DNA of 64,000 bases from a virus. Location: positions 62,001 to 126,000 of IMG/VR virus record IMGVR_UViG_3300047322_001237; one strand, given 5' to 3'. The position numbers and the translations under genes are program-made. The notes below the pieces were generated by a model. That model made no database searches and had not been told where the DNA came from. It saw only the letters and a program-made list of their open reading frames with translations. Of this stretch, positions 9,467 to 18,257 are shown piece by piece (positions within the stretch are counted from its first letter, which is position 1; the number at the start of each line of letters is the position of its first letter).

Positions 9467-9499
9467 GACGGCATACGGTGGGGAGCGAGTGCCCCCCAC
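9467..9499 (-). terminator. Hairpin with GACGGCATAC flank
   Basis: Stem GTGGGG...CCCCCAC between the 657-aa gene and the zinc-ribbon gene. On the minus strand the stem is followed by ACCGTATGCCGTC, the same flank found at other terminators in the window. Confidence 0.65.
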
Positions 9500-9509
9500 A
9501 CGCAACGCC

Positions 9510-11483
9510 TTACTTGACGAGGCGAAGCACGAACATGTCCTCGCCGATGAAGCCGACGTCGACTTCAAGCACCTTTCCATCGAGCGTCTGGATCAGCTGA
9601 CGATCGACAGTCGTGGTGAACGAACCGGTCTCTTCGGTGATGTCCTTCACGAGCTGATGCAGCACCGGCGAGACCGACTTCATGATCACGGCAGTTTCGC
9701 CCGCAGCAAACTCGATGGAGAGTTCGTGAGAGAGACAGTTCAGGTAAGTGAAGCTCACGTTCGAGACCAGGAAGGCCAGCTTTGGCTCCTTGCCGTCGAT
9801 CTTCACATCACCGATGAGCTCTTCGGTCAGCGGCTCTTGCACCTCTGCCGGCAGTTCTTCGAACGTGGCCGCAATCAGACGACGCTGGTTACGGACAAAT
9901 GCCTTCAGGATCACATCGCCGAAGCTGTCGCGCAGCACCGTAATCAGTTCGTCGATGTCATGCACGAACGAGTCGATCGAAACGCCCGAGAGTGCGAGGT
10001 TCAGGGAGAGCACACGGTTGACCATCTCGGTCGCGCGCGCATTCGCCTTGTACCAGAGCGCCTGCGATGCTTCGCCATAGGCGTCGTCGAGCAGCTCCTT
10101 CAGGTGGATAAAGGTACCAGCATCGCGGAACTCCTCGATGAAGTGCGTTTCATCTTCGAGGCTGATCGTCGCGTCGACGACCTGACCGTACTGACGGAAG
10201 ATGTCGGGACGCTTGCCGTCTTCTGTCGACTTCGCCCATTCGATCGCGCCCTTCAGCCAGCACGACTCGATCGACGTGTCCGCATACCACGCAGCACGCA
10301 CGCGCGTGGAGAACTTCGGCTCCGTTTCCTCGCGACGCGCTTCCTTCTCCTCGGCGATTTCCGCCAAGCCTTGGCTCAGGTTCTGCATCACCTGATCCGT
10401 GTTGGCCAGGTCCAGCGCCGGCGGAATCGGACCGAAGACGCTGCGGGTTTTGTGACGATCGTAGTCCATGATGTTCTCACGTTGTTTGATCACCGCGTTG
10501 ACCGTCCCGTTGGCGAGCTGCTGATAGAACAGCTGGTGCGTGACCGGGTTGTAGGCGGGGTGATACGGTTGATGATCCGAACGCGTCCACTTGAGGCTGG
10601 AGGTATCTGCGTCCTCGAGCGGGCCGTCCGTGTTTTGTTGTTTTGACATCGTGGTGGTCTCCTGCGCGACCGTAGTGACCGGAGCCTGATACGGTTGTGC
10701 GGGCTGTGTTACGGGAGTCGCCATGTCGGGCATGTTCTGATACCGATCGCCCATGCTGCGACCTTGCGCGCTCACCGGCTGCTGCGCGTTCATGCCGCCG
10801 TTGTTGAAGATGCTGCCACCCTGAGGCGCCATCGACATGCCTTGCGGACCGTAGGGCTGATGTCCGCCACCGTTACCGAAGCGCGGATCGCCGCCGGGAT
10901 GCTGCTGCACGTATCCCTGCTGCGGCTGCATGTATCCGCCGCCGAACGACTGCTGCTGTTGCTGCTGGCCCGGAGGCACCTGCAGATAGCCGAACTGGTT
11001 GCGGAACTGCGAGATCTTGTACGAGATCGCGTCGAAGCTACGGATGTGGTTCTCGAATCCGGCCTGCAAGTGCGGCTGGATGTAATTGCGCAGGGCAGGG
11101 TAGACCTTGATCATCGTGGCCACCATCAGTTCGATGATCTGCGACACCGACGTTTCGATGACCTGTTCGGGACGCATCTGCGGCCGCTCGGCGAGCGTCA
11201 GCACCACGAAATCCAGAATGCCCTTCACGAGCGAACTGAACTCGTCGTTCGCGAAGTTGTTGTTCGAGAACAGATTGAAGAAGAACCGACGCAGGGGATT
11301 GGATTCCGCCAGGCTCTGAATCTCGCTGGCGGCCATTCCTGCCACCAGCGGCACGTAGCCGGTCAGCCACGGCTCGATCTGGATCTGCGGCACGAACGGC
11401 GGGTTCTGTACCGAGATCTGGATAAACGGGCGCTGAATCATGTCCGCGCTCACCGGCAGGTGCATTTGGTGGTTGGAGTACAT
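9510..11483 (-). CDS. Large protein with Gln/Gly/Pro-rich linker, probable virion component
   Basis: 657 aa. Residues 1-165 form a mainly helical domain. About 165-290 is a low-complexity linker rich in Gln, Gly, Pro and Met, including a run of glutamines near residue 173. The rest is a mixed alpha/beta domain ending in a beta-rich tail. No enzyme motif. Start at 11483 follows AAGGA. It lies between the RNAP subunit and portal genes, a region of virion genes in phiKZ relatives, so a structural role is inferred. Confidence 0.7.
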   Translation of the reverse strand: MYSNHQMHLPVSADMIQRPFIQISVQNPPFVPQIQIEPWLTGYVPLVAGMAASEIQSLAESNPLRRFFFNLFSNNNFANDEFSSLVKGILDFVVLTLAERPQMRPEQVIETSVSQIIELMVATMIKVYPALRNYIQPHLQAGFENHIRSFDAISYKISQFRNQFGYLQVPPGQQQQQQSFGGGYMQPQQGYVQQHPGGDPRFGNGGGHQPYGPQGMSMAPQGGSIFNNGGMNAQQPVSAQGRSMGDRYQNMPDMATPVTQPAQPYQAPVTTVAQETTTMSKQQNTDGPLEDADTSSLKWTRSDHQPYHPAYNPVTHQLFYQQLANGTVNAVIKQRENIMDYDRHKTRSVFGPIPPALDLANTDQVMQNLSQGLAEIAEEKEARREETEPKFSTRVRAAWYADTSIESCWLKGAIEWAKSTEDGKRPDIFRQYGQVVDATISLEDETHFIEEFRDAGTFIHLKELLDDAYGEASQALWYKANARATEMVNRVLSLNLALSGVSIDSFVHDIDELITVLRDSFGDVILKAFVRNQRRLIAATFEELPAEVQEPLTEELIGDVKIDGKEPKLAFLVSNVSFTYLNCLSHELSIEFAAGETAVIMKSVSPVLHQLVKDITEETGSFTTTVDRQLIQTLDGKVLEVDVGFIGEDMFVLRLVK

Positions 11484-11531
11484 CGCTTAATCCTTGTTTA
11501 ATTTGAAGTTGTTCTGTTGCTGCTTGATTCG

Positions 11532-13175
11532 TTACCGACGACGACGGATCTCTTCCTGGATGCGGTCGAGCCTCGGGGCAAGGCGCGGATTCCGCAGGAC
11601 GAGACCAGACGGGTCGATCTGCACCCACGGCGAAATACGGGAATCGCCGGTCGGTGCTGCTTTCGGGAGGTTGCTGTAGCCGCCGACTTCGGCGAAGGAG
11701 ACGTGGAGGAAGCGCGTCGGGTCGTCGAGGTTCGCGCGATCCTTGCGGCCGCCCTGACGAGAGCTGCTCGACTGCGGAATCATCCAGCCCGTGATCTTGA
11801 GCGCCTTGTTGTCGCCCGAGCTCGCGATGTTGGCCACTTCCGCGTGCTGCTTCGTGATCCGGTAGATCAGACCTGTACTGATGGTCTTGTTCATCCGGTC
11901 CTCGATGTCCTTCTTCGTCAGTTCCTTCTTCGACGCAGCTTTCAGCTTGAAATACAGCTTGAAGATTTCCGTCGTGATGTCCTTCAGCACGAAGTAGAGG
12001 ATCGACAGCTCCTTGTCGTAGAGACTGTTGACCTTGTCCGACGCCTTGAAGAGCCAGTCGCTGATCTTCTCGATGACGATCGCGAAGAACTGGTAGAGGT
12101 CCGTGGCCCCGATCCCGATCTCCTTGAACTTCATCAGCACGATGCTATCGATGTATTCATCCAGCGAGCGGATGTGATCTTCGACGTCATCGGCCAAGCG
12201 TCCTTCAGGCAGGCTGCCGGAGAACAGCACGTGACCCATCAAAATGATCCAGGTCCGCGTGTTGTCCATGTACTTCGGATCGGTGTTGTTCACGTACTCG
12301 GGCTTCACACGGGACGGGAAGTGATCGACGACATAGAACAATCCGCCGATCATGTTCCGCACCATCGTGCGCTCGTAGTCTTCGCGGCGCACCGCAATGC
12401 GCAGGTTCGACGGTTCGTAGAGGCCACGACCGAAGCCCTTGGGTTTGATCTGCGTGCTGCTGCAAACGACCCACTGATCCGCTGGGTAGGTGTGCTCGTT
12501 GATTTCGAGTCCACCGACGACAGGGGTGCAGCCGCCGAACATCTCGAACGTCTTCATGAGGCCATACTTGCAGAACAAGTAGTGCATCATCGTCGAGTGA
12601 GCCTTCACCGTCGGCCGGATCTTCTTCATCTTCGCCGACTTGTGATAGATCATCGCCCATGCAACGTTTGCCTGCTCACGCTGACCGTTCGCATTGAAGT
12701 TCTGCGGTACGCGCTCAAACGTCAGGACGTCGCGCAGCAGACGCACGAACACCGTGTTCGTCCCAACGCTGATGACGCGGTCAGAGAGAACCGGCACGAT
12801 GTTGAAGCGCGAACCGCTCACGAAGATCGAGCCAGCCTCACCAACGAACGGCAGGTACATGTAGCGGTCGATCTTCTCGCCGCGATACGTGAACATGTAT
12901 TTCATCATGTACAAGTCGGACCGGGCGACGTCATACATGCGCTTGTTGTTGCCCTTCTTGCGGGAGGCCTCGTTCAGCTCCTCCTGCGGCGTGCAGCGCT
13001 TGCAGCCTTCGTACGTCAGACCTTCCGGGAAGCCCTTAGCTGCGGATCGAAACACCGAATCGATGTACTTGACGACGTGAATCTCCTGCATGTGCTCCAC
13101 TGCCAATCCGTTCGCAATGGACGGATTGATTTTGGGCATGTGATTGTCCATCAATCGTTCGATTTCGGGATCCAT
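11532..13175 (-). CDS. Non-virion RNA polymerase beta-type subunit (phiKZ gp123-like)
   Basis: 547 aa. The segment YLPFV..AGSIFVSGSRFNIVPVLSDR (residues about 105-135) resembles the beta-subunit element where cellular polymerases have a toughened LMT-DRGTFIINGTERVIVSQ type sequence. phiKZ splits beta into two proteins, and the N-terminal-like half (gp123) has this length and lies between capsid and portal genes, as here. It would assemble with other split beta and beta' subunits into the enzyme that transcribes middle and late genes. The remaining subunits are outside the window. Start at 13175 follows AAGGA. Confidence 0.65.
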   Translation of the reverse strand: MDPEIERLMDNHMPKINPSIANGLAVEHMQEIHVVKYIDSVFRSAAKGFPEGLTYEGCKRCTPQEELNEASRKKGNNKRMYDVARSDLYMMKYMFTYRGEKIDRYMYLPFVGEAGSIFVSGSRFNIVPVLSDRVISVGTNTVFVRLLRDVLTFERVPQNFNANGQREQANVAWAMIYHKSAKMKKIRPTVKAHSTMMHYLFCKYGLMKTFEMFGGCTPVVGGLEINEHTYPADQWVVCSSTQIKPKGFGRGLYEPSNLRIAVRREDYERTMVRNMIGGLFYVVDHFPSRVKPEYVNNTDPKYMDNTRTWIILMGHVLFSGSLPEGRLADDVEDHIRSLDEYIDSIVLMKFKEIGIGATDLYQFFAIVIEKISDWLFKASDKVNSLYDKELSILYFVLKDITTEIFKLYFKLKAASKKELTKKDIEDRMNKTISTGLIYRITKQHAEVANIASSGDNKALKITGWMIPQSSSSRQGGRKDRANLDDPTRFLHVSFAEVGGYSNLPKAAPTGDSRISPWVQIDPSGLVLRNPRLAPRLDRIQEEIRRRR

Positions 13176-13193
13176 ATTCCTTGTTCCTTTTAA

Positions 13194-14375
13194 TCACGCT
13201 TTTGCTTGTTTATTTGCATTGATGGTCGCGGTTTTATACGCAAGCCATGCAACGCCTAATGCACCCAGAATGGCCGGCAATTGCTTGAGCCATTCAGAAG
13301 TTTCTTTCCTTCTCTCCTGACTCATTTTGTTATCCAGCATTTGCCGTTCGTAAAAAGCTTTCAAGCGCTCCAATTCCATCTTGGCCCGATACGCTTCATC
13401 GGCGTACGCGGCCTGCTGGCGTTCGACTTCACGCTGGAGCGCGGTCTTTTCAAGTTCCCATTCGTGCTGTGCTTTCTGGTGGGCGAGTTTCTGCTCGTTG
13501 AGTTCGTTGCGGGCGCGGATCAACCGCTCCTCTTGCGCGAGAAGCTCATGCTTACGCTTTGTTTCCCCATCACCACAATGTTCAGCTTCTGCGTAAGTTT
13601 TGTACAAATCGAGCAGCTCGTCGGCCTCTTGCAGCGTGTAACGCCGCCAGCCGACGGTGGAAGGTAGACGTGTGTTTTCGAACGGCTTGTTGCGAATTAC
13701 CCATACGCCCTCTTCACGCGATGGATCGTGCGTGCCTTGGATGCGGTAGATATTGCCATTTCGATTGATAAACCGGTCGCCAAACTGGCCAGTATTATCC
13801 ACGATCTTGATCGTTTCAGAGAATGCCTCCTCTTCATTACGTGTTGCATTTTCGTTTAATAGGGCCAGTGCGCGTCCAATTTCGGAGAAGGGATGTGGAC
13901 CTGATTCCATCCCGCGATAAAGCGAGATGACAACATCATGGTCGTGGTCGTATATCTCACCCCGATACCGTTCCAGATCGTCTAACGACACCGCACGCTC
14001 AGTTCTGAAGAGCAAATACTGTTCGTAAGCTGTCGGTTGATGCCGTGCGGCGATATCCCGCAGCTCTCTGATCAGTTTCGAGTCGTTCTCCCGAACGATC
14101 TTGATCCATGCGAAGAACTCACGATGCATGTCCTTATGGACCCGCCACTCCGTCTCGATGACGAAGCTCGCACGCTGCACATCGGGGATCGCGGGGAACT
14201 CCCACTGCATCCCGTTTCGCTCGAGCACGGTAACCGGTCTGGAAAGGAAGTTGTAATATCTGACCTTCCTCTCGAATAGCTCGTCCTTCCGATTGGCGCT
14301 TAAATGACCCAGGCCGACCTGACATAGTTCGACCTTCCCAAACAACGTGTCGGGAATGAAATGGTCAAGTGACAT
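13194..14375 (-). CDS. Coiled-coil protein with C-terminal membrane anchor, 393 aa
   Basis: Residues 1-270 form a soluble domain of unknown type. About 275-360 is a long, heptad-rich coiled coil (many Glu, Gln, Ala, Arg). Residues about 366-384 form a membrane helix followed by a short basic tail. A candidate early promoter lies 122 bp upstream of the start. An anchored coiled coil could organise phage compartments or host membrane, but this is speculation. Confidence 0.75.
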   Translation of the reverse strand: MSLDHFIPDTLFGKVELCQVGLGHLSANRKDELFERKVRYYNFLSRPVTVLERNGMQWEFPAIPDVQRASFVIETEWRVHKDMHREFFAWIKIVRENDSKLIRELRDIAARHQPTAYEQYLLFRTERAVSLDDLERYRGEIYDHDHDVVISLYRGMESGPHPFSEIGRALALLNENATRNEEEAFSETIKIVDNTGQFGDRFINRNGNIYRIQGTHDPSREEGVWVIRNKPFENTRLPSTVGWRRYTLQEADELLDLYKTYAEAEHCGDGETKRKHELLAQEERLIRARNELNEQKLAHQKAQHEWELEKTALQREVERQQAAYADEAYRAKMELERLKAFYERQMLDNKMSQERRKETSEWLKQLPAILGALGVAWLAYKTATINANKQAKA

Positions 14376-14496
14376 AGAGAAATCCCATTACTTTAATTCT
14401 GGCGACTCTTAATCGCTGTGGTGCGCGCTGCTAATGCCTATTTCCTCCACCTGAATGCGGTTGAAACGAAAACTCCGTTATTCCTTCATCGGGTAG

Positions 14497-14514
14497 GTAA
14501 TATGTAACCGAGAT
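14497..14514 (-). promoter_or_regulatory. Candidate early promoter P1
   Basis: Minus strand ATCTCGGTTACATATTAC. The last eight bases, CATATTAC, differ by one base from the TATATTAC core I recall for phiKZ early promoters. It shares the whole 18-base frame with five to six other sites in this window. Drives the 393-aa gene at 14375. Confidence 0.55.
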
Positions 14515-14522
14515 TTAATAGA

Positions 14523-14550
14523 GCGTCATAAGCCAGCGGCGTGGACCGCT
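14523..14550 (-). terminator. Hairpin with GCGTCATAAG flank
   Basis: Stem AGCGG-6-CCGCT following the stop of the secreted 178-aa gene. On the minus strand it is followed by GGCTTATGACGC, a variant of the recurring terminator flank. Confidence 0.5.
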
Positions 14551-14586
14551 AGCGGACGAGCGCCCGGGGGAGAGGTGTGTAGGGAA

Positions 14587-15123
14587 CTAGAAGCAGTCGT
14601 CTTTCATGACGTCTGGCAAATCTGGATCAGCGTGACAGTCGCTCTCTTTCGGCGCGGGCTTCGGTTGCGGCTTCGGTTGCGGTCTCGGAGGGGGATTCTT
14701 GTTTGCCAGACGGCTGAGGCATGTGTACTCACCCTTGTCGATCCGCGGGAAGCATACCTTCACCTCCCCGGTCCATTTGTCGACTTTCACAAGGTGCTCG
14801 TAGTTGACCTGGTTAGAACCGGGAATCAGGCCGCGGAGGTTCTCATTGCCGTCTTCCCCCTCCACCATGCTCGCAGGTATCTTGCTGTCGTAACAGTACG
14901 AGCTAGGTTCGCTCCAGCGGTCATTCGCATTGTGATAGATAAAAATGCACTCAACTAGGACGTGTCGCGGTCGATCAAGAACCATCACCCGAACAGTAGG
15001 ACTGTTTGGGAAGGACCAGACGCTCTTATGATCTAAAAGCTCAAAAAAAGGCGTTGAATGCGCTTGCGGTGCTGCGAAGACTGAGACACATAGCGCGAAC
15101 GTCCACCCCATTCTTCTGACCAT
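14587..15123 (-). CDS. Secreted protein with Pro-Lys-rich tail, 178 aa
   Basis: N-terminal signal peptide (basic start, hydrophobic core, cleavage likely after AHS at residue 23). The mature domain contains six or so cysteines, suggesting disulfides, and a PQPKP repeat region near 150-165. It would act in the periplasm or outside the cell. No known family recognised. It sits between two flank-type terminators as a separate unit. Confidence 0.7.
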   Translation of the reverse strand: MVRRMGWTFALCVSVFAAPQAHSTPFFELLDHKSVWSFPNSPTVRVMVLDRPRHVLVECIFIYHNANDRWSEPSSYCYDSKIPASMVEGEDGNENLRGLIPGSNQVNYEHLVKVDKWTGEVKVCFPRIDKGEYTCLSRLANKNPPPRPQPKPQPKPAPKESDCHADPDLPDVMKDDCF

Positions 15124-15202
15124 GTCGTTCCCCCGGCCCTTAAGCGCAGCTTACAGAAGAATAGGCGATAGTTTGCCGTTTGCAATCTTGCTCAGGCGAA
15201 GA

Positions 15203-15249
15203 GGCGGCATAAATGGTCCTCCCAGGTCCCGAAGAACCCAGGAGGACCA
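15203..15249 (-). terminator. Hairpin with TTTATGCCGCC flank
   Basis: Stem TGGTCCTCC...GGAGGACCA downstream of the capsid gene. On the minus strand it is followed by ATTTATGCCGCC, the recurring flank. Likely ends the abundant capsid transcript. Confidence 0.7.
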
Positions 15250-15332
15250 CCAGCCCCAGTGACTTTTTTGCTGCTCCGGGTGGTGACCCTAGTGAAACGA
15301 GTCACCTACGTCACTCACCCGCCAAGCCGTCC

Positions 15333-17540
15333 TTAGACGGTATGGAAGTTGACCGGCACCTTCGAGGCCGCAGCCGCGCTGATACCCGTCACGTCGATGA
15401 CGCCCATCACCGGCAGGTTCGTGATGTGCAGGAACGACGGCTGAACCGTCAGTTCCTTCGACTGTGCGCCGTTGCGGATCATCGGCAGGACGACCGTGTA
15501 TTCCGGCTTCCATGCCATGTTGCCGAAGTGCAGCGGGTTGGGCACGCCAGCACGCTCTGCCGAGAAGTCGCCGAACGACATCACGATCTTGCCCGACATG
15601 CGCTCGTTGAGCGTCGAGACGATCTTCACGTCGAACTGACCACCCAGCGTACGCAGGTCGCCCGTCACCATCAGGTAACGCGCGATGTACGGATCCGTAC
15701 CGATGATCACGGTCGGAACCGGTGCGACGCCGCCAGCGAGTGCATCGGCCGCTGCCTTGTAGCCCGACTGGACGTACAGGGTGTAAGCCATGTCGCGCAG
15801 TGCGTTCACCAGGGTAGCCTGGATGTCCGCAGCACGCTGATGCGCCGACAGCGAGTCGAGCGAGGTGCTGATGTTCAGCGGCTTGTACATGTAAGCCGGT
15901 TGAACGACGAAACGCGACACGCCCATGATCTCCGGCGTATCTTGCGCGCTGTTCGGCGTAGCCGACGTGTTCAGTGCGCTGGTCGTTTCTGCGAGCAGGT
16001 CTTGCACGCGGAGCAGTTCGTCGACAGCTGCGTTCGACGTACGGATGCGCGTCGTGGTGATGAGCGCAGCCAGATCCGACGAATCGTTCGAGTCGCCGTT
16101 TTGCATCGGGCGCGGAATGGTGATCGGAGCCAGCAGGGGCACCGTGTACACCTGGTTGTAGAAGTTCGTGTTCAACAGCTGGCCGCGCTGACGGCGGTTG
16201 CTGTTGGTACGACGCGCGTCGAGATCGTAGCCGATGACCTTGGCGTTCGCGAACAACGCAGCCAGGGTTGCGCCCGTGCCGGTCGAGATGTCCAGCGTGG
16301 CATCGCTGTTGTTCTTGATCGAAGCGATCGAGACGCTCGATGCGTTCAGTTCCGTGTTGCCCAGTTCGAGGTTGATCGAACCGAACACCGAGAAGCCGAT
16401 GCGCGCTTCGTAGCCGCCCGAGATGACCGGAGCCAGGATCGTCGATGCCGAGCCGTCAGCCAGAACCGTGTTCGGACCGACCAGGAGGGTCTGGGTCTCG
16501 TACTGGAGGTTCATCTGACGGTACGTGTTCTGCACCGCGAAGTTGAACGTCGCCAGCGGCAGTTGACGCGTGTTGAACTTCACGACTTCGGTCGTCGGCG
16601 TTGCGCCGCCCGTCGTGAATTCGACGTACACCGCGTCGAGCGCGAGCTGCGTGTCGATTGCGTCGGTGACGTCGAGCAGGCCCGTGTCGAGCAGCGCTTC
16701 GGTCTGCGAGATGCCGAGCAGCGAGAACTTCTTGCCGATTGCCAGCGGCGCGGTCGTCACAGCAGTGTCGTCCGAGAGCATCACGCTGTACGGAGCAACT
16801 GCAGCCGACGGCACGAAGTAGCCGGTGGATTCGTCGTTCACGACCGGGACGATCTTCGTCTGGTCGTTGCGCAGGATCGTCGGATCGATGACGGCCTGCA
16901 CGATGTTCTTACGGCCGAAGTTGGCCGTCGGTGCGCCCGAGATGGGACGCTTCGTTTCGTTGTACACCTCGATCAGGCGGATCGACACGGTGTAGCCAAC
17001 CTGGTCCGGCGTCACGACGACGGTCGGATAGAACGCTTCGCCGAACTCGTCTTGGCGAGCGGCTTGCATGTTGTACGCGACGGAGTAGACCACCGCGTTC
17101 TTGTTTTCCTTCTCGTCGTACGCTTCCAGCGCCGGCTTGATGCGCTCGAGCATCTTGTCTTCGCCTTGCGGGACGATGAACTTCATGCTTTCCGTCGAGA
17201 CGCGGTCGTGCTTGATGCTCTGGCGCAGGCCGCCTTCGATGTCGCCCGACATCGTGGCTGCTGCGAGCGCTGCGTCGCGCTGAGCTTGCGTGAGGTCACG
17301 CAGGCCGTGTTCTTGCACGATGTGTTCGAGCGCGGCGTTCAACGATTGCACCGAGCTGTTCAGCTCGTTTTGCATCGTGTCGCTGATGCCTTCCATCGCG
17401 AATGCAGCGCGCGAAACTGCTTGCGAAGCGAATGCGAGGCCGCGATCGTTTTGTTCATGGCGCAGCGATTGGACGATGGTGTCCAGTTGCGTCATCGGCT
17501 GCACGCCGCCGCGGTTCTTGTTTGCGAACAGAGTGGTCAT
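15333..17540 (-). CDS. Major capsid protein, phiKZ type
   Basis: 735 aa, the usual length for phiKZ-like capsid proteins (about 745). The recognisable region after residue 150 (VYSVAYNMQAARQDEFGEAFYP) and YTVSIRLIEVYNE match this family. Residues 1-139 look like a helical, Gln/Glu-rich propeptide ending in PALE, a plausible S/A/G-x-E cleavage site for the prohead protease; phiKZ removes a similar N-terminal segment. Start at 17540 follows TTAGGA. It forms the HK97-fold shell. Confidence 0.9.
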   Translation of the reverse strand: MTTLFANKNRGGVQPMTQLDTIVQSLRHEQNDRGLAFASQAVSRAAFAMEGISDTMQNELNSSVQSLNAALEHIVQEHGLRDLTQAQRDAALAAATMSGDIEGGLRQSIKHDRVSTESMKFIVPQGEDKMLERIKPALEAYDEKENKNAVVYSVAYNMQAARQDEFGEAFYPTVVVTPDQVGYTVSIRLIEVYNETKRPISGAPTANFGRKNIVQAVIDPTILRNDQTKIVPVVNDESTGYFVPSAAVAPYSVMLSDDTAVTTAPLAIGKKFSLLGISQTEALLDTGLLDVTDAIDTQLALDAVYVEFTTGGATPTTEVVKFNTRQLPLATFNFAVQNTYRQMNLQYETQTLLVGPNTVLADGSASTILAPVISGGYEARIGFSVFGSINLELGNTELNASSVSIASIKNNSDATLDISTGTGATLAALFANAKVIGYDLDARRTNSNRRQRGQLLNTNFYNQVYTVPLLAPITIPRPMQNGDSNDSSDLAALITTTRIRTSNAAVDELLRVQDLLAETTSALNTSATPNSAQDTPEIMGVSRFVVQPAYMYKPLNISTSLDSLSAHQRAADIQATLVNALRDMAYTLYVQSGYKAAADALAGGVAPVPTVIIGTDPYIARYLMVTGDLRTLGGQFDVKIVSTLNERMSGKIVMSFGDFSAERAGVPNPLHFGNMAWKPEYTVVLPMIRNGAQSKELTVQPSFLHITNLPVMGVIDVTGISAAAASKVPVNFHTV

Positions 17541-17592
17541 GAGTGATCCTAACCGTTACAGTTAAAAAAGAGACTACTGGGGCTTGTTGACC

Positions 17593-18162
17593 TCAAACCG
17601 TCAACTGCTTTGCAGACAACAGATCGAGATAACGCTTGAACAGAGGTGTGGCTGCCACCTCGTGATATGCGTTGTACGCATACAATACCTTTAGGATCTG
17701 CACGATCAGCGCGGCCTGATAACCTTCAGTGCCTGCCTCTTGCGTGAAGAAACCCGGATTAATCACGACACCCGCGACTTCGCGTGTGATGTCATAGATA
17801 TAAAAGGGCTCCGCGTGGTGCGGCATGCGCGACTCCGGCGCAAACAGCCGTGCCTGCAATTCCGCCTGGACGTTCAAGGAACGCTCCAGAGGACAAATCG
17901 TTTGCTCGAAGAACGTCTTGTTCTGACCATGAGCACTTGAAGCCCACTGCAAGAACAAACTCCAGTCGCTGCCCTCGACTCCCATGAGCTGAGCGCAGTA
18001 CTTCTGCATTCCCAAGAAGCACACCAAATCATTCGCGCTCGAAAGCGGCTTGAGCACGTCGAAATTCAAGCATTCCGACAGCGGAAGGTTTTTGCGGGCG
18101 AGCGTCTCATGCACCCAATAGGGAATGAGGATCACCTGCTTGAGTGGGCGGGCATTGGACAC
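17593..18162 (-). CDS. Hypothetical protein next to capsid gene, 189 aa
   Basis: GTG start with GGAG 8 bases upstream. Mixed helical protein with no recognised motif. It lies immediately upstream of the capsid gene and divergent from the helicase, the place of phiKZ gene 119 as I recall it, so a conserved core role is possible. Confidence 0.75.
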   Translation of the reverse strand: MSNARPLKQVILIPYWVHETLARKNLPLSECLNFDVLKPLSSANDLVCFLGMQKYCAQLMGVEGSDWSLFLQWASSAHGQNKTFFEQTICPLERSLNVQAELQARLFAPESRMPHHAEPFYIYDITREVAGVVINPGFFTQEAGTEGYQAALIVQILKVLYAYNAYHEVAATPLFKRYLDLLSAKQLTV

Positions 18163-18257
18163 TTTGTTTGCTCCAGCAGATAGAGGGACCAGTAAATAAA
18201 AAAGTCACCGGGTCTTTTCTATGACCCAGAAAAAGCTTTCTCACAGTATTTACAAAC

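Noticed and set aside
9510-11483. Phage nucleus shell protein (chimallin), because of its length
   Set aside because: The Gln/Gly/Pro-rich linker and domain layout do not fit chimallin, and no recognisable block was found.
18163-18257. Minus-strand terminator in the divergent gap before the helicase
   Set aside because: A GGGTC...GACCC hairpin with a T-run is present on minus, but no minus-strand gene lies upstream of it; it may be a leader element, so it is not listed as a terminator.
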